Below are positions 56,766-64,000 of a stretch of DNA of 64,000 nt, piece by piece. How positions within the stretch are numbered: the first letter of the stretch is position 1; every line of letters starts with the position of its first letter. The DNA comes from JBGSPQ01 sp041738505. GTDB lineage: Bacteria; Patescibacteriota; Gracilibacteria; UBA1369. Under the pieces are notes generated by a model. It was given only the letters and a program-made list of their open reading frames with translations. It was not told where the DNA came from and made no database searches. Both the position numbers and the translations under genes were made by a program. The DNA is taken from positions 14,695 to 78,694 of the forward strand of contig JBGSPQ010000040.1 in the NCBI GenBank assembly GCA_041738505.1, read 5' to 3'.

Positions 56766-58502
56766 ATGAAAAAAGTATATTTATCGGTTGTCGCAGCGGC
56801 TTTTGTTCTTACGGGGATGATCTTGTTTACCGGATGCAGCGGCAATTTAAACGCGGGGAAGTCTTTGATGGTTTCTGCGGGCGGGCTGAAGGCGGAATCT
56901 TTGTTGCCGGATGATGTCTGGATGGTGATGAAATTCGGGTCTTCGGATATGAATCAAATTGAAAAACTGGATAAGTTGACGGATTTGTTTCCGGCTGATT
57001 TTGTTGATTATATTATTGAGGAGGCGGCCACCGGATTTAATGAGGACAATGTCGAATATGGTATTGATTTTAAAGAGGATATTATGCCCGCAGTGGGTGA
57101 AAACTGGCAGTTGATGGTTGCTTTTTCCGGTGTTGTTTCCGATGAAACAGAGCCCGTGCTGATGGCGGTTTTTATGCCGCGTGATGCCGGTAAAATTGAG
57201 GAGATAATGGGGAAAATGCCGGAGAACGGTAAAGGCTCTGAAATCAAATGGGAAAAATATACAATCTACAGCAATGAAAGCGAAGATGCCTTTTTTGTGC
57301 GTTTTGAAGATGTGATGTTGTTAAGCAACGATATTGAAGCCTTAAAGAGTGCCGTTTCCGGTAAAAATAAGGGGACCCTTTTGTACAATGCGTCTTATAA
57401 TGCGGGAGCGGATAAGGTGGGTGAAAATATTGGATTTATGTTTATGGATCCCTCGTTTATTGTGAAACAGATGCAGGATGGTGTTTCTTCCGATGAGGAA
57501 TTGGAGGAAGTAAAGAATCTGGTGGAAATTACATCCACTGTTAAAGGTGAATTTTTTGGTTTGTCGGTAGAGGATGATGGGTTGAGGATAAAGGGATTTG
57601 TGTTGATGGATATGGCAAAATGGAAGGATTTGGGCTTACCGGAAATTGATGATAATACCGATTCTTATTTATACAAGAGGCTTCCCGGAGAGGGAATTGT
57701 TATTTATTCCGAAGGTTACAATCTGCAAAAGAATTTGGAAATGGTGATGGATATGTACAAGGATATTGATGAAATGTCATACGCTTTTTCCATGATAAGG
57801 GCGTCTTTGGCCATGCAGAAGCTTGATTTGGAAGATGATATTCTGGTTTTTATGGATAGAGGTTATGTGTTTTCCATGTATGAACATGGCGGGTTGATGC
57901 CGGAAATCGGTTTGTATTTTGACGCGGAATCAAATCCCGAAGCCGCAAAAAAAATTATGAGCCGGATTAATGAGGGAATTGATGGGTTATTGGCGGAGGG
58001 TGAGATGGATGAAGAAGTTCTGGCCGCCATTACAAATGAAAAAGCCGTTTGCGGAGAGGGTGAATGTTATGTTTTTGAAATGGATTTTGCCAAACTGCCC
58101 GAGGAGGGGCGTGAAGAATTGGGTGTTGAATTTGCCGATATGAAAATCAGTATGCAGTATGGAGTGGACTCCGGAAATCTGGCTTTCTTTGCTCTTTATC
58201 CCGATTTTTTGGATGGGAAATATGAAACATTGGAGAGTAACGCCCTATTTATGGATGCTCTAAAGGATGTTACCGGCTTTAACAGCCAGGTGAGTTTTAT
58301 GGACGTGGAGTCACTTGCGGGTTTTGTGGACGGCTGGGTGCAATATGGTTTGAAGGCTGAGGGAAATGAGGATGGAGAGGGAATGGAGGATTATAAAACC
58401 GTGATGGAATATCTGCGACCGGTTAAATATATGGTTTCGGGTTCCAAAGCTTTTGAAAACGGTGAAGTTGAGATGGAGGCATTTATCAAATTAAGCAAAT
58501 AA
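56766..58502 (+). CDS. Lipoprotein, DUF3352-like
   Basis: 578 residues. Signal peptide with lipobox LFTGC (Cys24). The mature part has the DUF3352 style: SLLPDDVWMVMKFGSSDMNQIEKLDKLTDLFP at the start, VGENWQLMVAFSG, VMLLSNDIEALKSAV, and a second similar half (LPGEGIVIYSEGYNLQKNLEMVMDMYKDIDEMSYAFSMIRA). Function of DUF3352 is unknown; proteins are extracytoplasmic. It is followed after 2 nt by the DUF4230-like gene, so the two are coupled. The cohesin-like genes precede it on the same strand with 43 nt between. Confidence 0.72.
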   Translation: MKKVYLSVVAAAFVLTGMILFTGCSGNLNAGKSLMVSAGGLKAESLLPDDVWMVMKFGSSDMNQIEKLDKLTDLFPADFVDYIIEEAATGFNEDNVEYGIDFKEDIMPAVGENWQLMVAFSGVVSDETEPVLMAVFMPRDAGKIEEIMGKMPENGKGSEIKWEKYTIYSNESEDAFFVRFEDVMLLSNDIEALKSAVSGKNKGTLLYNASYNAGADKVGENIGFMFMDPSFIVKQMQDGVSSDEELEEVKNLVEITSTVKGEFFGLSVEDDGLRIKGFVLMDMAKWKDLGLPEIDDNTDSYLYKRLPGEGIVIYSEGYNLQKNLEMVMDMYKDIDEMSYAFSMIRASLAMQKLDLEDDILVFMDRGYVFSMYEHGGLMPEIGLYFDAESNPEAAKKIMSRINEGIDGLLAEGEMDEEVLAAITNEKAVCGEGECYVFEMDFAKLPEEGREELGVEFADMKISMQYGVDSGNLAFFALYPDFLDGKYETLESNALFMDALKDVTGFNSQVSFMDVESLAGFVDGWVQYGLKAEGNEDGEGMEDYKTVMEYLRPVKYMVSGSKAFENGEVEMEAFIKLSK

Positions 58503-58504
58503 AT

Positions 58505-59107
58505 ATGAAAAAGACTTTGATTGTTTTCGGGGCGGGGGTTGTCGCGGCTTTGCTTGTTATGCTTCTGTTATTTTCTTCTCCGCTGGCTAAGTTTATTTAC
58601 TCGGAAAACGCGGTTTCTTCCACGGAGGCCGTTTTGAAAGCTTTTGAAAAGCAGGGTAAACTGCAGGTTATCAAGATGTATCTGGAGCAGGTCCACAAAG
58701 AGGAAATTGTACGGGATCTTTTCGGGGTTGATTATCTGGCGCCGGATTCACGCACGTTGGTGGCATTTACCAGTGTTGCGACCGCCTGTATTGATCTGAC
58801 CAAAGTTGCGGAGAATGATATTTCGTATGACGGAACAACGCTTACGATTGCTTTACCGGAACCTGAACTTTGCGACGCGCCCTATATTATTCCGGAGTCT
58901 TTTAAAATTTATGATCAGAATCTGACGGCGATGCTGCTGGATCCGGGGCAGGAAATTACGGCTCAACAAAAGGCTATCGGGCTTGCCACAGAAAAGGCGC
59001 TGAATAACGATATTCTAAAACTGGCGCGCGATCAGGGTGAGTCGGTGGTGGGAAAATTTCTTTCGGCGGTTACAAATGTGCCGGTTACTGTGAGCTATCG
59101 TCAGTAA
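58505..59107 (+). CDS. DUF4230-like membrane-anchored protein
   Basis: 200 residues. N-terminal membrane helix (TLIVFGAGVVAALLVMLLLFS, residues 4-24), then an extracytoplasmic domain with LVAFTSVATACIDLTKVAENDISYDGTTLTIALPEPELCDAPYI, the DUF4230 pattern (a strand with 'A..DL..v...D' then 'i.LP.a.i'), ending in helical segments (GLATEKALNNDILKLARDQGESVVGKFL). Its two Cys may form a disulfide. No function known. Its ATG is 2 nt after the lipoprotein stop. Confidence 0.72.
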   Translation: MKKTLIVFGAGVVAALLVMLLLFSSPLAKFIYSENAVSSTEAVLKAFEKQGKLQVIKMYLEQVHKEEIVRDLFGVDYLAPDSRTLVAFTSVATACIDLTKVAENDISYDGTTLTIALPEPELCDAPYIIPESFKIYDQNLTAMLLDPGQEITAQQKAIGLATEKALNNDILKLARDQGESVVGKFLSAVTNVPVTVSYRQ

Positions 59108-59137
59108 GGGAAGTGAGCGTGTCCGCCGGAAAAATTT

Positions 59138-60394
59138 TCAGCCGAGCGAATCCAGGAATTTTTTTAATTTGGACTGCAGTTCATTGTCTTCCATTTTGCC
59201 GGCCAGCTCTATCATTTTTTTGTAGTCGTTTTTGTGGGCGCGGTGTGAAGCCAATTGGGTTATACCCGAAATTCGTTTTTGCACTTGATTGAACATTTCG
59301 GCGTAGCAGGCTTTGACCATTTTGGGGTCGGGAATGTTTTTGAATATCTGCAGGGCTCTTTCAAAATTTTTCTTATTGAAATAATACCAGCCTTCGTGAT
59401 TTTGGATGTATTTTTTTAGTTCGGGATTGCCGGTGAAAGACGCGAAGTATGAGGCTTTTTTAAAGTTGTTGATTTTTGTGAAATATATTACGGCGTTTTC
59501 CATGATGTTTTTGGAAAGCGCCGGGTCTTTGATTTTATCCAGGAAGAATTTGGCCGCGGTGTAGTCGTGTTTGTGGGCCGATTCAACGGCCAGGTTGTAG
59601 TAGGCGGTGCGCAGGTTTTGGTTTACGATTTCATTATGCGAGCTTAGGCGGTGGGCCAGTTCGGCGGCTTTTACAAATGAGCGGCTGTCTATTTGAAGCT
59701 GTTTGTCGCGGTAATCGCAGGTGTCCAGAAGGTTGGTGGTGATTAGTTCTATGATTGGCAGGATGGTTTCGTATTTTTCATATTTGTTGAAAACTCCGGC
59801 GGTGGCTTCTATGTCTATACCGTCATAATGCAGGCAGACGTGTCCGGGAAGAAGTTTGATTTTAAGGTCGCTTAAGTTGTATTTTTGGGAGTACAGAAAG
59901 GCGTAAAACGTGACAATTTGGTTGCAGTCGCCGATCATTTTTTCTTTGGAAATATCCGCCAGTAGTTTGCCGAAACTGGCTCCTTCCAGGTAAGTATAGT
60001 GCCGTCCGGGTTTTAAAAACTCCATGATTGCGAGCAGGTGGCGGATGCGGTCTTTTTTTTCGGGGGTGGAGGGAAAGTAGCCGTGGCGGCTCAACATTCC
60101 AAGAATAATTTTTTCATCCGGATTGAATTTTGCCGCAAAGTCATTGAATTCGGCAACAATCAGCGCGGTGTTTTGGTAGAATGTTTTTCTTTTGGATTTT
60201 GTAAGGTATTTGTATCCTTTGAATCTTTTTTCCAGCCATAAATTAACCACCACCAGGTTGTATTGGGCAAGTTTCAGCAGTTGTTCAAGGATTTCGGCTT
60301 TGCTTTTTATTGCGGTTTGGTTTAGCAAAGAGTCCACCTTTTTTTCGGTTTTGTCGGCGTATTTTGAAAACGGATTGATAACCGGATTAAACAT
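59138..60394 (-). CDS. Cytoplasmic protein with transglutaminase-like core and helical repeats
   Basis: 418 residues, no signal peptide. Residues about 130-200 resemble a SirB1/transglutaminase-like Cys-protease fold: GDCNQI with Cys157 at a helix start after a 'YLEGASFGKLLADI' lead, LPGHVCL with His185, and EATAG with Glu196, giving a C-H-E set. From about 255 on, at least three TPR-like helical pairs (NLRTAYYNLAVESAHKHDYTAAKFFLDKI; YYFNKKNFERALQIFKNI). The order fits the SirB1 plus TPR architecture. It may bind or cut a protein partner; function unproven. The tail-anchored gene lies 19 nt upstream. Confidence 0.68.
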   Translation of the reverse strand: MFNPVINPFSKYADKTEKKVDSLLNQTAIKSKAEILEQLLKLAQYNLVVVNLWLEKRFKGYKYLTKSKRKTFYQNTALIVAEFNDFAAKFNPDEKIILGMLSRHGYFPSTPEKKDRIRHLLAIMEFLKPGRHYTYLEGASFGKLLADISKEKMIGDCNQIVTFYAFLYSQKYNLSDLKIKLLPGHVCLHYDGIDIEATAGVFNKYEKYETILPIIELITTNLLDTCDYRDKQLQIDSRSFVKAAELAHRLSSHNEIVNQNLRTAYYNLAVESAHKHDYTAAKFFLDKIKDPALSKNIMENAVIYFTKINNFKKASYFASFTGNPELKKYIQNHEGWYYFNKKNFERALQIFKNIPDPKMVKACYAEMFNQVQKRISGITQLASHRAHKNDYKKMIELAGKMEDNELQSKLKKFLDSLG

Positions 60395-60413
60395 TTGGCT
60401 GTTATTGGCTTCC

Positions 60414-60935
60414 TTATATTATATCAGTGAACTGATACAGAAGCCAACCGATAAGGCCGACAATGGCCAGAATTCCAATAACCCCGCGGGTGTCCTGTTT
60501 GTTGGAAAAGGTTGTGGGGGCCATTTTTGCCCGGATGGGCGGAGTGTTTGTTGAATGAGAGGGGGCGATGATGCCGGACGCGGAGGTGATGCCAGAGGAT
60601 GTGGATGTTCCGGAGGTTGTGGGGGAGGAGGACGGGTTGTTTGTCTGTATAAATTCGGTTTTTTGGCTGTTGGTGAAGATCAGTTCGTTGTTGGTTGTGC
60701 CGTCCGCTGTTTTTTGTGTTTTTTTGATGCTGATTAGTCCGTCGTCGGCACTGCCGGTCATTTTTTTAAGTTCGTTTAAATCAATTCCGCTTGCGCCAAA
60801 AAATCCCGCAATGATGGGATTATTAAGAAATTTTTCCGCTTTGTGCAGATTTTGCTCAATAAAAGCCTTGGTTTCCGGTGGAAGATTGTCCAGGGTTTTT
60901 ACTTCGGGGTTGTCATGCGGGTTTGGATCGGTCAT
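60414..60935 (-). CDS. Hypothetical tail-anchored protein
   Basis: 173 residues. Polar helical N-terminus (NLPPETKAFIEQNLHKAEKFLNNPIIAGFFGASGIDLNELKKM), a long Ser/Thr-rich region (NNPSSSPTTSGTSTSSG), and one membrane helix at the very end (VIGILAIVGLIGWLLYQF). Unrecognised. With the helix at the C-terminus and an absent signal peptide, the bulk should be cytoplasmic. Precedes the transglutaminase-like gene and follows tRNA-Trp (31 nt). Confidence 0.6.
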   Translation of the reverse strand: MTDPNPHDNPEVKTLDNLPPETKAFIEQNLHKAEKFLNNPIIAGFFGASGIDLNELKKMTGSADDGLISIKKTQKTADGTTNNELIFTNSQKTEFIQTNNPSSSPTTSGTSTSSGITSASGIIAPSHSTNTPPIRAKMAPTTFSNKQDTRGVIGILAIVGLIGWLLYQFTDII

Positions 60936-60966
60936 TTTATTGATTCGCGGCCATAAATTAATAAGA

Positions 60967-61040
60967 TGGCAGGGCCAGGAGGAATCGAACCCCCGCCAGA
61001 GGTTTTGGAGACCTCTGTACTACCACTATACGATGGCCCT
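60967..61040 (-). tRNA. tRNA-Trp (anticodon CCA)
   Basis: 74 nt with encoded CCA. Acceptor AGGGCCA/TGGCCCT, discriminator G, anticodon stem GAGGT/ACCTC with loop CTCCAAA, T arm CGGGGGTTCGATTCCTCCT-type. CCA anticodon reads UGG only, consistent with TGA as stop. Confidence 0.94.
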
Positions 61041-61092
61041 ATGGTGTTTGCTATGGAATGGTATATTGATGAGCGTTTTTTTGCAACTCCCG

Positions 61093-63351
61093 CTATTTTT
61101 TGTCCGGGGGGACGCCCAGATATTCGTATAGGTAGGCGGCTATTTCGCTGTAGAGTTTGGCGGCCGTTTCGCCTCCCCATTCGCTGGAGCGGGTGCGGTC
61201 GAATTTGACGAGCAGAACGAATTTGGGTTTTTCTATCGGACCGTAGCCCACGATTGTACCAATGGTTGTTCCGGCGCCGGTTAAGGGCTTGCCGTTTCTG
61301 TAGGTCTGTGATGTTCCGGTTTTGGCGGCAACGTAGTAATTGTCCAGCTGGGCGTTGGAGGCCACTCCGTTTTCCACGGCGCTGACCAGCATGGCGGTTA
61401 TTTTGTGGGCGGTGTCTTCGGTGATTACTTTATGGATGGCGACCGGATTTGTTTCCACCACTTTACCATCTTTCTGAATGACTTTTTCCACTATATAGGG
61501 CTGCATCAGGGTTCCGCCGTTTGCTATTGCCGCGTATGAATTTGCCATTTGCAAAGGGGTGACGGTAATACCCTGTCCGAAAGCGCGAGTGGCAAGTTCG
61601 GAATCCGCCCATTGGGTAAAGTGCTCCACCTGTCCGGGGTGGTCGTTGTCGAATTCAACGCCTGTTCTTTCGCCGAAACCGAATTTAAGAATGTAGCTGT
61701 AAAATAAATTGCGCCCCATTTTTTCCGCCACCCAGCCCACTCCGGTGTTGCAGGAATTTTCCAGGACATTTGTCATTGTTACATATCCGGTGCAGGCGGC
61801 TGAAACGTTGGTGATTTTAAATTCATCCACTTCCAGGACGCCCGAGTCATGGAATGCCGTTTGAGGGGTTACGTCTTTGTCGTCGATGGCTGATGCCATG
61901 GTGATTGTTTTAAAGACCGATCCGGGTTCGTAGGGGGCGCCGGCTATTTTGTTCTGATATGCCTCCAGCCCTATCCAGTTTTTGTATCGTTTAAAAATAT
62001 TGATTTCCGCATCGTCTTTTTTAACGGTTTCTTTCATTACTTTGTAGCGGTCGTGGGCTATGACATTGCGGTAAAACCAATATGCATTTTCTTCGTTTTC
62101 TATCGGCACCAGCGCCGCGACTTCGTCCGAATTAAGATTGATTTCTTCTGTTTCCAGAGCGGCCGAATAATTGTTGGGATTGAAGTTGGGGTAGTGGGCC
62201 ATGGCCATGATTTTGCCGGTGTCGGGATCCAGAACGATAACTTGCCCGCTGTCGGCGCGGTAGTCTTTTACGGCTTTTTCCAACATGGATTCAATTCGCA
62301 TCTGCATGGAACGGTCTATGGTCAGGACAATGCTGTCTCCGTCCACCGCCGGTTGGATTAAACTGTCGCCGACGGTTATCTGTCTGCCGTAAATACTTCC
62401 GTCCCTTTGGGTCTGGAAAACCCCTTTTTTGCCCTGCAGTTGAGAATTGAAACTGCTTTCAATTCCGTATTGCCCCACGCCGTTTGGGGTCACGAATCCC
62501 AGTACGTTCGCGGCCAGTTCGTTTTCCGGATAATAGCGGTAATATTCTTCGTTCAGTCCAAGTCCGAAAAAGTTTTTGGAATCATCCTCGTTGATTATTT
62601 GTTTGATTTGAGCCGACATTTCCGGCGAGATTTTTTGTGACAGAACCACGTAGCGGTTTTTGCCCTGCAAAATCTGTTCAAGGCGAGTGGGCGTCAGGTC
62701 AATATATTTGCTTAAAAAAGAAGCCAGATATTCACGATCCGTTATTTGGCTTGGATAGGCGTAGAGTTTGCCGTCTTTAACCTCCAGTCCGTTCAGGCCG
62801 TGTTTTTGGATTTCCTCCAAGGCTTTTTCTTCTATAGTCTCGCTTAGAAGAATTTCCGGCCGGACTTTTTGACTTAGCTGGTCCAAAACGGATGTGTGGA
62901 ATGATGTGTATAGCTCCTCATCCGACAGGGATTTTAATTTGTCCAGATCCTCCTGCGATTGGGCGCGCTTTCTGTCGGTTTCAATTCTATTGTTGTCAAT
63001 GAGCCGTTGAGTTTCAAGGTCGAAGATGATCGGTACAATGCGGTCGGCCACCAATTTGGGGTTTTGAATCAGGGTGGGGTCGGCATAAAGCGTGTCCAGC
63101 GTGATGTTGGTGGCAACGCGGATGTCTTCTCCGGAAGCGTAATCTTTGATGAAAATTTCCCCCCGGCGCGCGGGAAGTTCGGTGTAGCCGTAATGTTCAC
63201 GTGCCGCGATGGCCATGTAGTGGTCGTTTTGGATCACCTGCAGGTAAAAGAGCCTCATGGTGATTATGCCGAGTATCAGAAAAACGATCGCCTTGAGGAC
63301 GATGATTTTGAATTCCGGTTCGTCTATCTTATATTTTTTGCGTGATCTCAT
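61093..63351 (-). CDS. Class B penicillin-binding protein (PBP2/FtsI-type transpeptidase)
   Basis: 752 residues. Cross-links peptidoglycan. N-terminal anchor (IIVLKAIVFLILGIITMRLFYL, about 15-36), then the dimerisation/linker module with LPARRGEIF and GVGQYGIESSFNSQLQGKKG. Transpeptidase domain: SxxK in EPGSVFKT with Ser478, SxN in LENSCNTGVG, and KTG in AAKTGTSQTY. The signature fits either FtsI (septal) or PBP2 (elongation); no mrd, mra or ftsW neighbour helps decide. Its start is preceded by a promoter, and tRNA-Trp lies 52 nt downstream. Confidence 0.93.
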   Translation of the reverse strand: MRSRKKYKIDEPEFKIIVLKAIVFLILGIITMRLFYLQVIQNDHYMAIAAREHYGYTELPARRGEIFIKDYASGEDIRVATNITLDTLYADPTLIQNPKLVADRIVPIIFDLETQRLIDNNRIETDRKRAQSQEDLDKLKSLSDEELYTSFHTSVLDQLSQKVRPEILLSETIEEKALEEIQKHGLNGLEVKDGKLYAYPSQITDREYLASFLSKYIDLTPTRLEQILQGKNRYVVLSQKISPEMSAQIKQIINEDDSKNFFGLGLNEEYYRYYPENELAANVLGFVTPNGVGQYGIESSFNSQLQGKKGVFQTQRDGSIYGRQITVGDSLIQPAVDGDSIVLTIDRSMQMRIESMLEKAVKDYRADSGQVIVLDPDTGKIMAMAHYPNFNPNNYSAALETEEINLNSDEVAALVPIENEENAYWFYRNVIAHDRYKVMKETVKKDDAEINIFKRYKNWIGLEAYQNKIAGAPYEPGSVFKTITMASAIDDKDVTPQTAFHDSGVLEVDEFKITNVSAACTGYVTMTNVLENSCNTGVGWVAEKMGRNLFYSYILKFGFGERTGVEFDNDHPGQVEHFTQWADSELATRAFGQGITVTPLQMANSYAAIANGGTLMQPYIVEKVIQKDGKVVETNPVAIHKVITEDTAHKITAMLVSAVENGVASNAQLDNYYVAAKTGTSQTYRNGKPLTGAGTTIGTIVGYGPIEKPKFVLLVKFDRTRSSEWGGETAAKLYSEIAAYLYEYLGVPPDKK

Positions 63352-63373
63352 GCGGGTGGGTTGTCGGAGTCTT

Positions 63374-63400
63374 ATTATACCCGTTATCGGTGAAATTCAA
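63374..63400 (-). promoter_or_regulatory. Promoter of the PBP gene
   Basis: Minus strand: TTGAAT (63395-63400), 15-nt spacer (short), perfect TATAAT (63374-63379); leader of about 16 nt to the ATG at 63351. Confidence 0.5.
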
Positions 63401-63452
63401 AGGCGGTTATATGGCCTGAGTCTTACGCAGTGCTTGCAGTAAATGTTATGGC

Positions 63453-63902
63453 TTAATCGTACATCAATCTGTCAGCGTGCCACAGCTCATGGTGCCCTTT
63501 ACACAGCGGTTTTAGTGTTTGCGGATCATGAGATTTGTATTTGGCGAACGGTTTTTCGTGGTGGATTTGATCGGCCGGTTTACAGCAGTTTGGTGCAGAG
63601 CATCTTGTGCCGTATTTTTCTTTAATTGTTTTTTGGATTGCCGTCGGGATGTGCCTGGTGGGCGCGTTTTCGGCTTCTTTCACGGCCTGTATTTGGCTTA
63701 AGTTTTTTATTTTTTGATTGATTGTCGATTCTCTTCTTTCCAGAAGTTCCGATAAAATTTGATTTATATCGAGGCCTTTTTCTGCGAGTTCAAGAAGTTT
63801 TTCTTTCATTTCTTCGGACAATACTTGCATCAATTTTATGTCTTTGTTCAGATTGAATCCGTGCGCGTGTAAAAAATCAACGGGTTGTTTACACTTCTGC
63901 AT
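63453..63902 (-). CDS. HNH endonuclease domain protein, possibly 5'-disrupted
   Basis: 149 residues from the ATG at 63902. The C-terminal 55 residues are an HNH site: CSAPNCCKPADQIHHEKPFAKYKSHD...LKPLCKGHHELWH, with CxxxxC and CxxHH zinc ligands and the central HH nuclease pair. The N-terminal part is helical (EEMKEKLLELAEKGLDINQILSELLERR). The minus-strand bases between the window edge and about 63891 are open in another frame and read HSALKIDKTSYTPCQRLKRFLDAEV, stopping just inside this gene. This could be the true upstream part separated by a frameshift, or chance. Function may be mobile-element or defence related. Confidence 0.72.
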   Translation of the reverse strand: MQKCKQPVDFLHAHGFNLNKDIKLMQVLSEEMKEKLLELAEKGLDINQILSELLERRESTINQKIKNLSQIQAVKEAENAPTRHIPTAIQKTIKEKYGTRCSAPNCCKPADQIHHEKPFAKYKSHDPQTLKPLCKGHHELWHADRLMYD

Positions 63903-64000
63903 CAAGAAACCTTTTTAGTCTTTGGCAAGGAGTGTAAGAAGTTTTGTCTATTTTAAGCGCAGAATGGAGTCTTACATGATTATAATATTTAACATAATTT

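Noticed and set aside
1..64000. Recoding of UGA as glycine (code 25)
   Set aside because: All long genes are open with TGA as stop, several coupled junctions use TGA stops, and tRNA-Trp has the CCA anticodon.

Overview
The window looks like chromosomal DNA from a small-genome bacterium of the Candidate Phyla Radiation (Patescibacteria). Peregrinibacteria or a neighbouring class seems the best fit, but that placement is inference. Reasons: moderate-to-low GC; tightly packed short operons with 1-, 4- and 13-nt overlaps; few Shine-Dalgarno sequences; many secreted or lipoprotein genes without well-known homologues (W-x-N-GWI-type repeats, SLH, cohesin/dockerin-like, SBBP propellers); and housekeeping genes (topA, asnS, smpB, rpmB, HU) scattered among them. 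TGA is used as a stop throughout (for example the smpB/nadE TGATG junction) and the tRNA-Trp anticodon is CCA, so this is the standard bacterial code and not the UGA=Gly code of some Gracilibacteria/Absconditabacteria.

Layout. 0-4.5 kb: a Phd/RelE toxin-antitoxin pair cut by the left edge, a small SLH protein, HU, a secreted MEMO-like protein and a large lipoprotein. 4.6-15 kb: topA, a 946-residue surface protein, a membrane glycosyltransferase, phosphomannomutase and an M20 amidohydrolase. 15-19.9 kb: a small unknown gene, the coupled smpB-nadE-nadM operon, a PRTase-like protein and asnS. 19.9-28.7 kb: a fused M15 peptidase/lytic transglycosylase, an ABC exporter, an Ig/SLH surface protein, maf, a ZIP transporter, a cytochrome b5-like lipoprotein and an orphan histidine kinase. 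28.7-36.3 kb: tRNA-Ser(CGA), an RluF-like pseudouridine synthase, a compositionally odd gene, class II photolyase with a GH15 enzyme, two paralogous membrane proteins, tRNA-Ser(GGA) and bL28. 36.3-45.9 kb: site-2 protease, a candidate structured RNA, two giant secreted propeller proteins, a methyltransferase, UDP-sugar dehydrogenase and shikimate kinase. 45.9-52.4 kb: LOG-like protein, SanA-like protein, three VOC domains in two genes, then an AT-rich stretch beside tRNA-Thr that carries a near copy of the tRNA 3' end. 52.5-64 kb: unknown genes, a cohesin/dockerin-type surface cluster, a Cys/His hydrolase-like protein, tRNA-Trp, a class B PBP and an HNH nuclease.

How the genes fit together. 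The dominant theme is the cell envelope: synthesis and remodelling of peptidoglycan (PBP, M15/SLT fusion, SanA-like), sugar-nucleotide and glycan work (phosphomannomutase, UDP-sugar dehydrogenase, glycosyltransferase, exporter) and display of large beta-rich surface proteins. The NAD genes form a salvage-type end pathway coupled to smpB. The parts most worth a second look are the candidate noncoding RNA at about 37.0-37.27 kb, the tRNA-Thr-linked stretch with an orphan SecD-like domain, the cohesin/dockerin cluster at 54.4-59.1 kb, the M15/SLT fusion, and a 26-nt GC-rich intergenic repeat.
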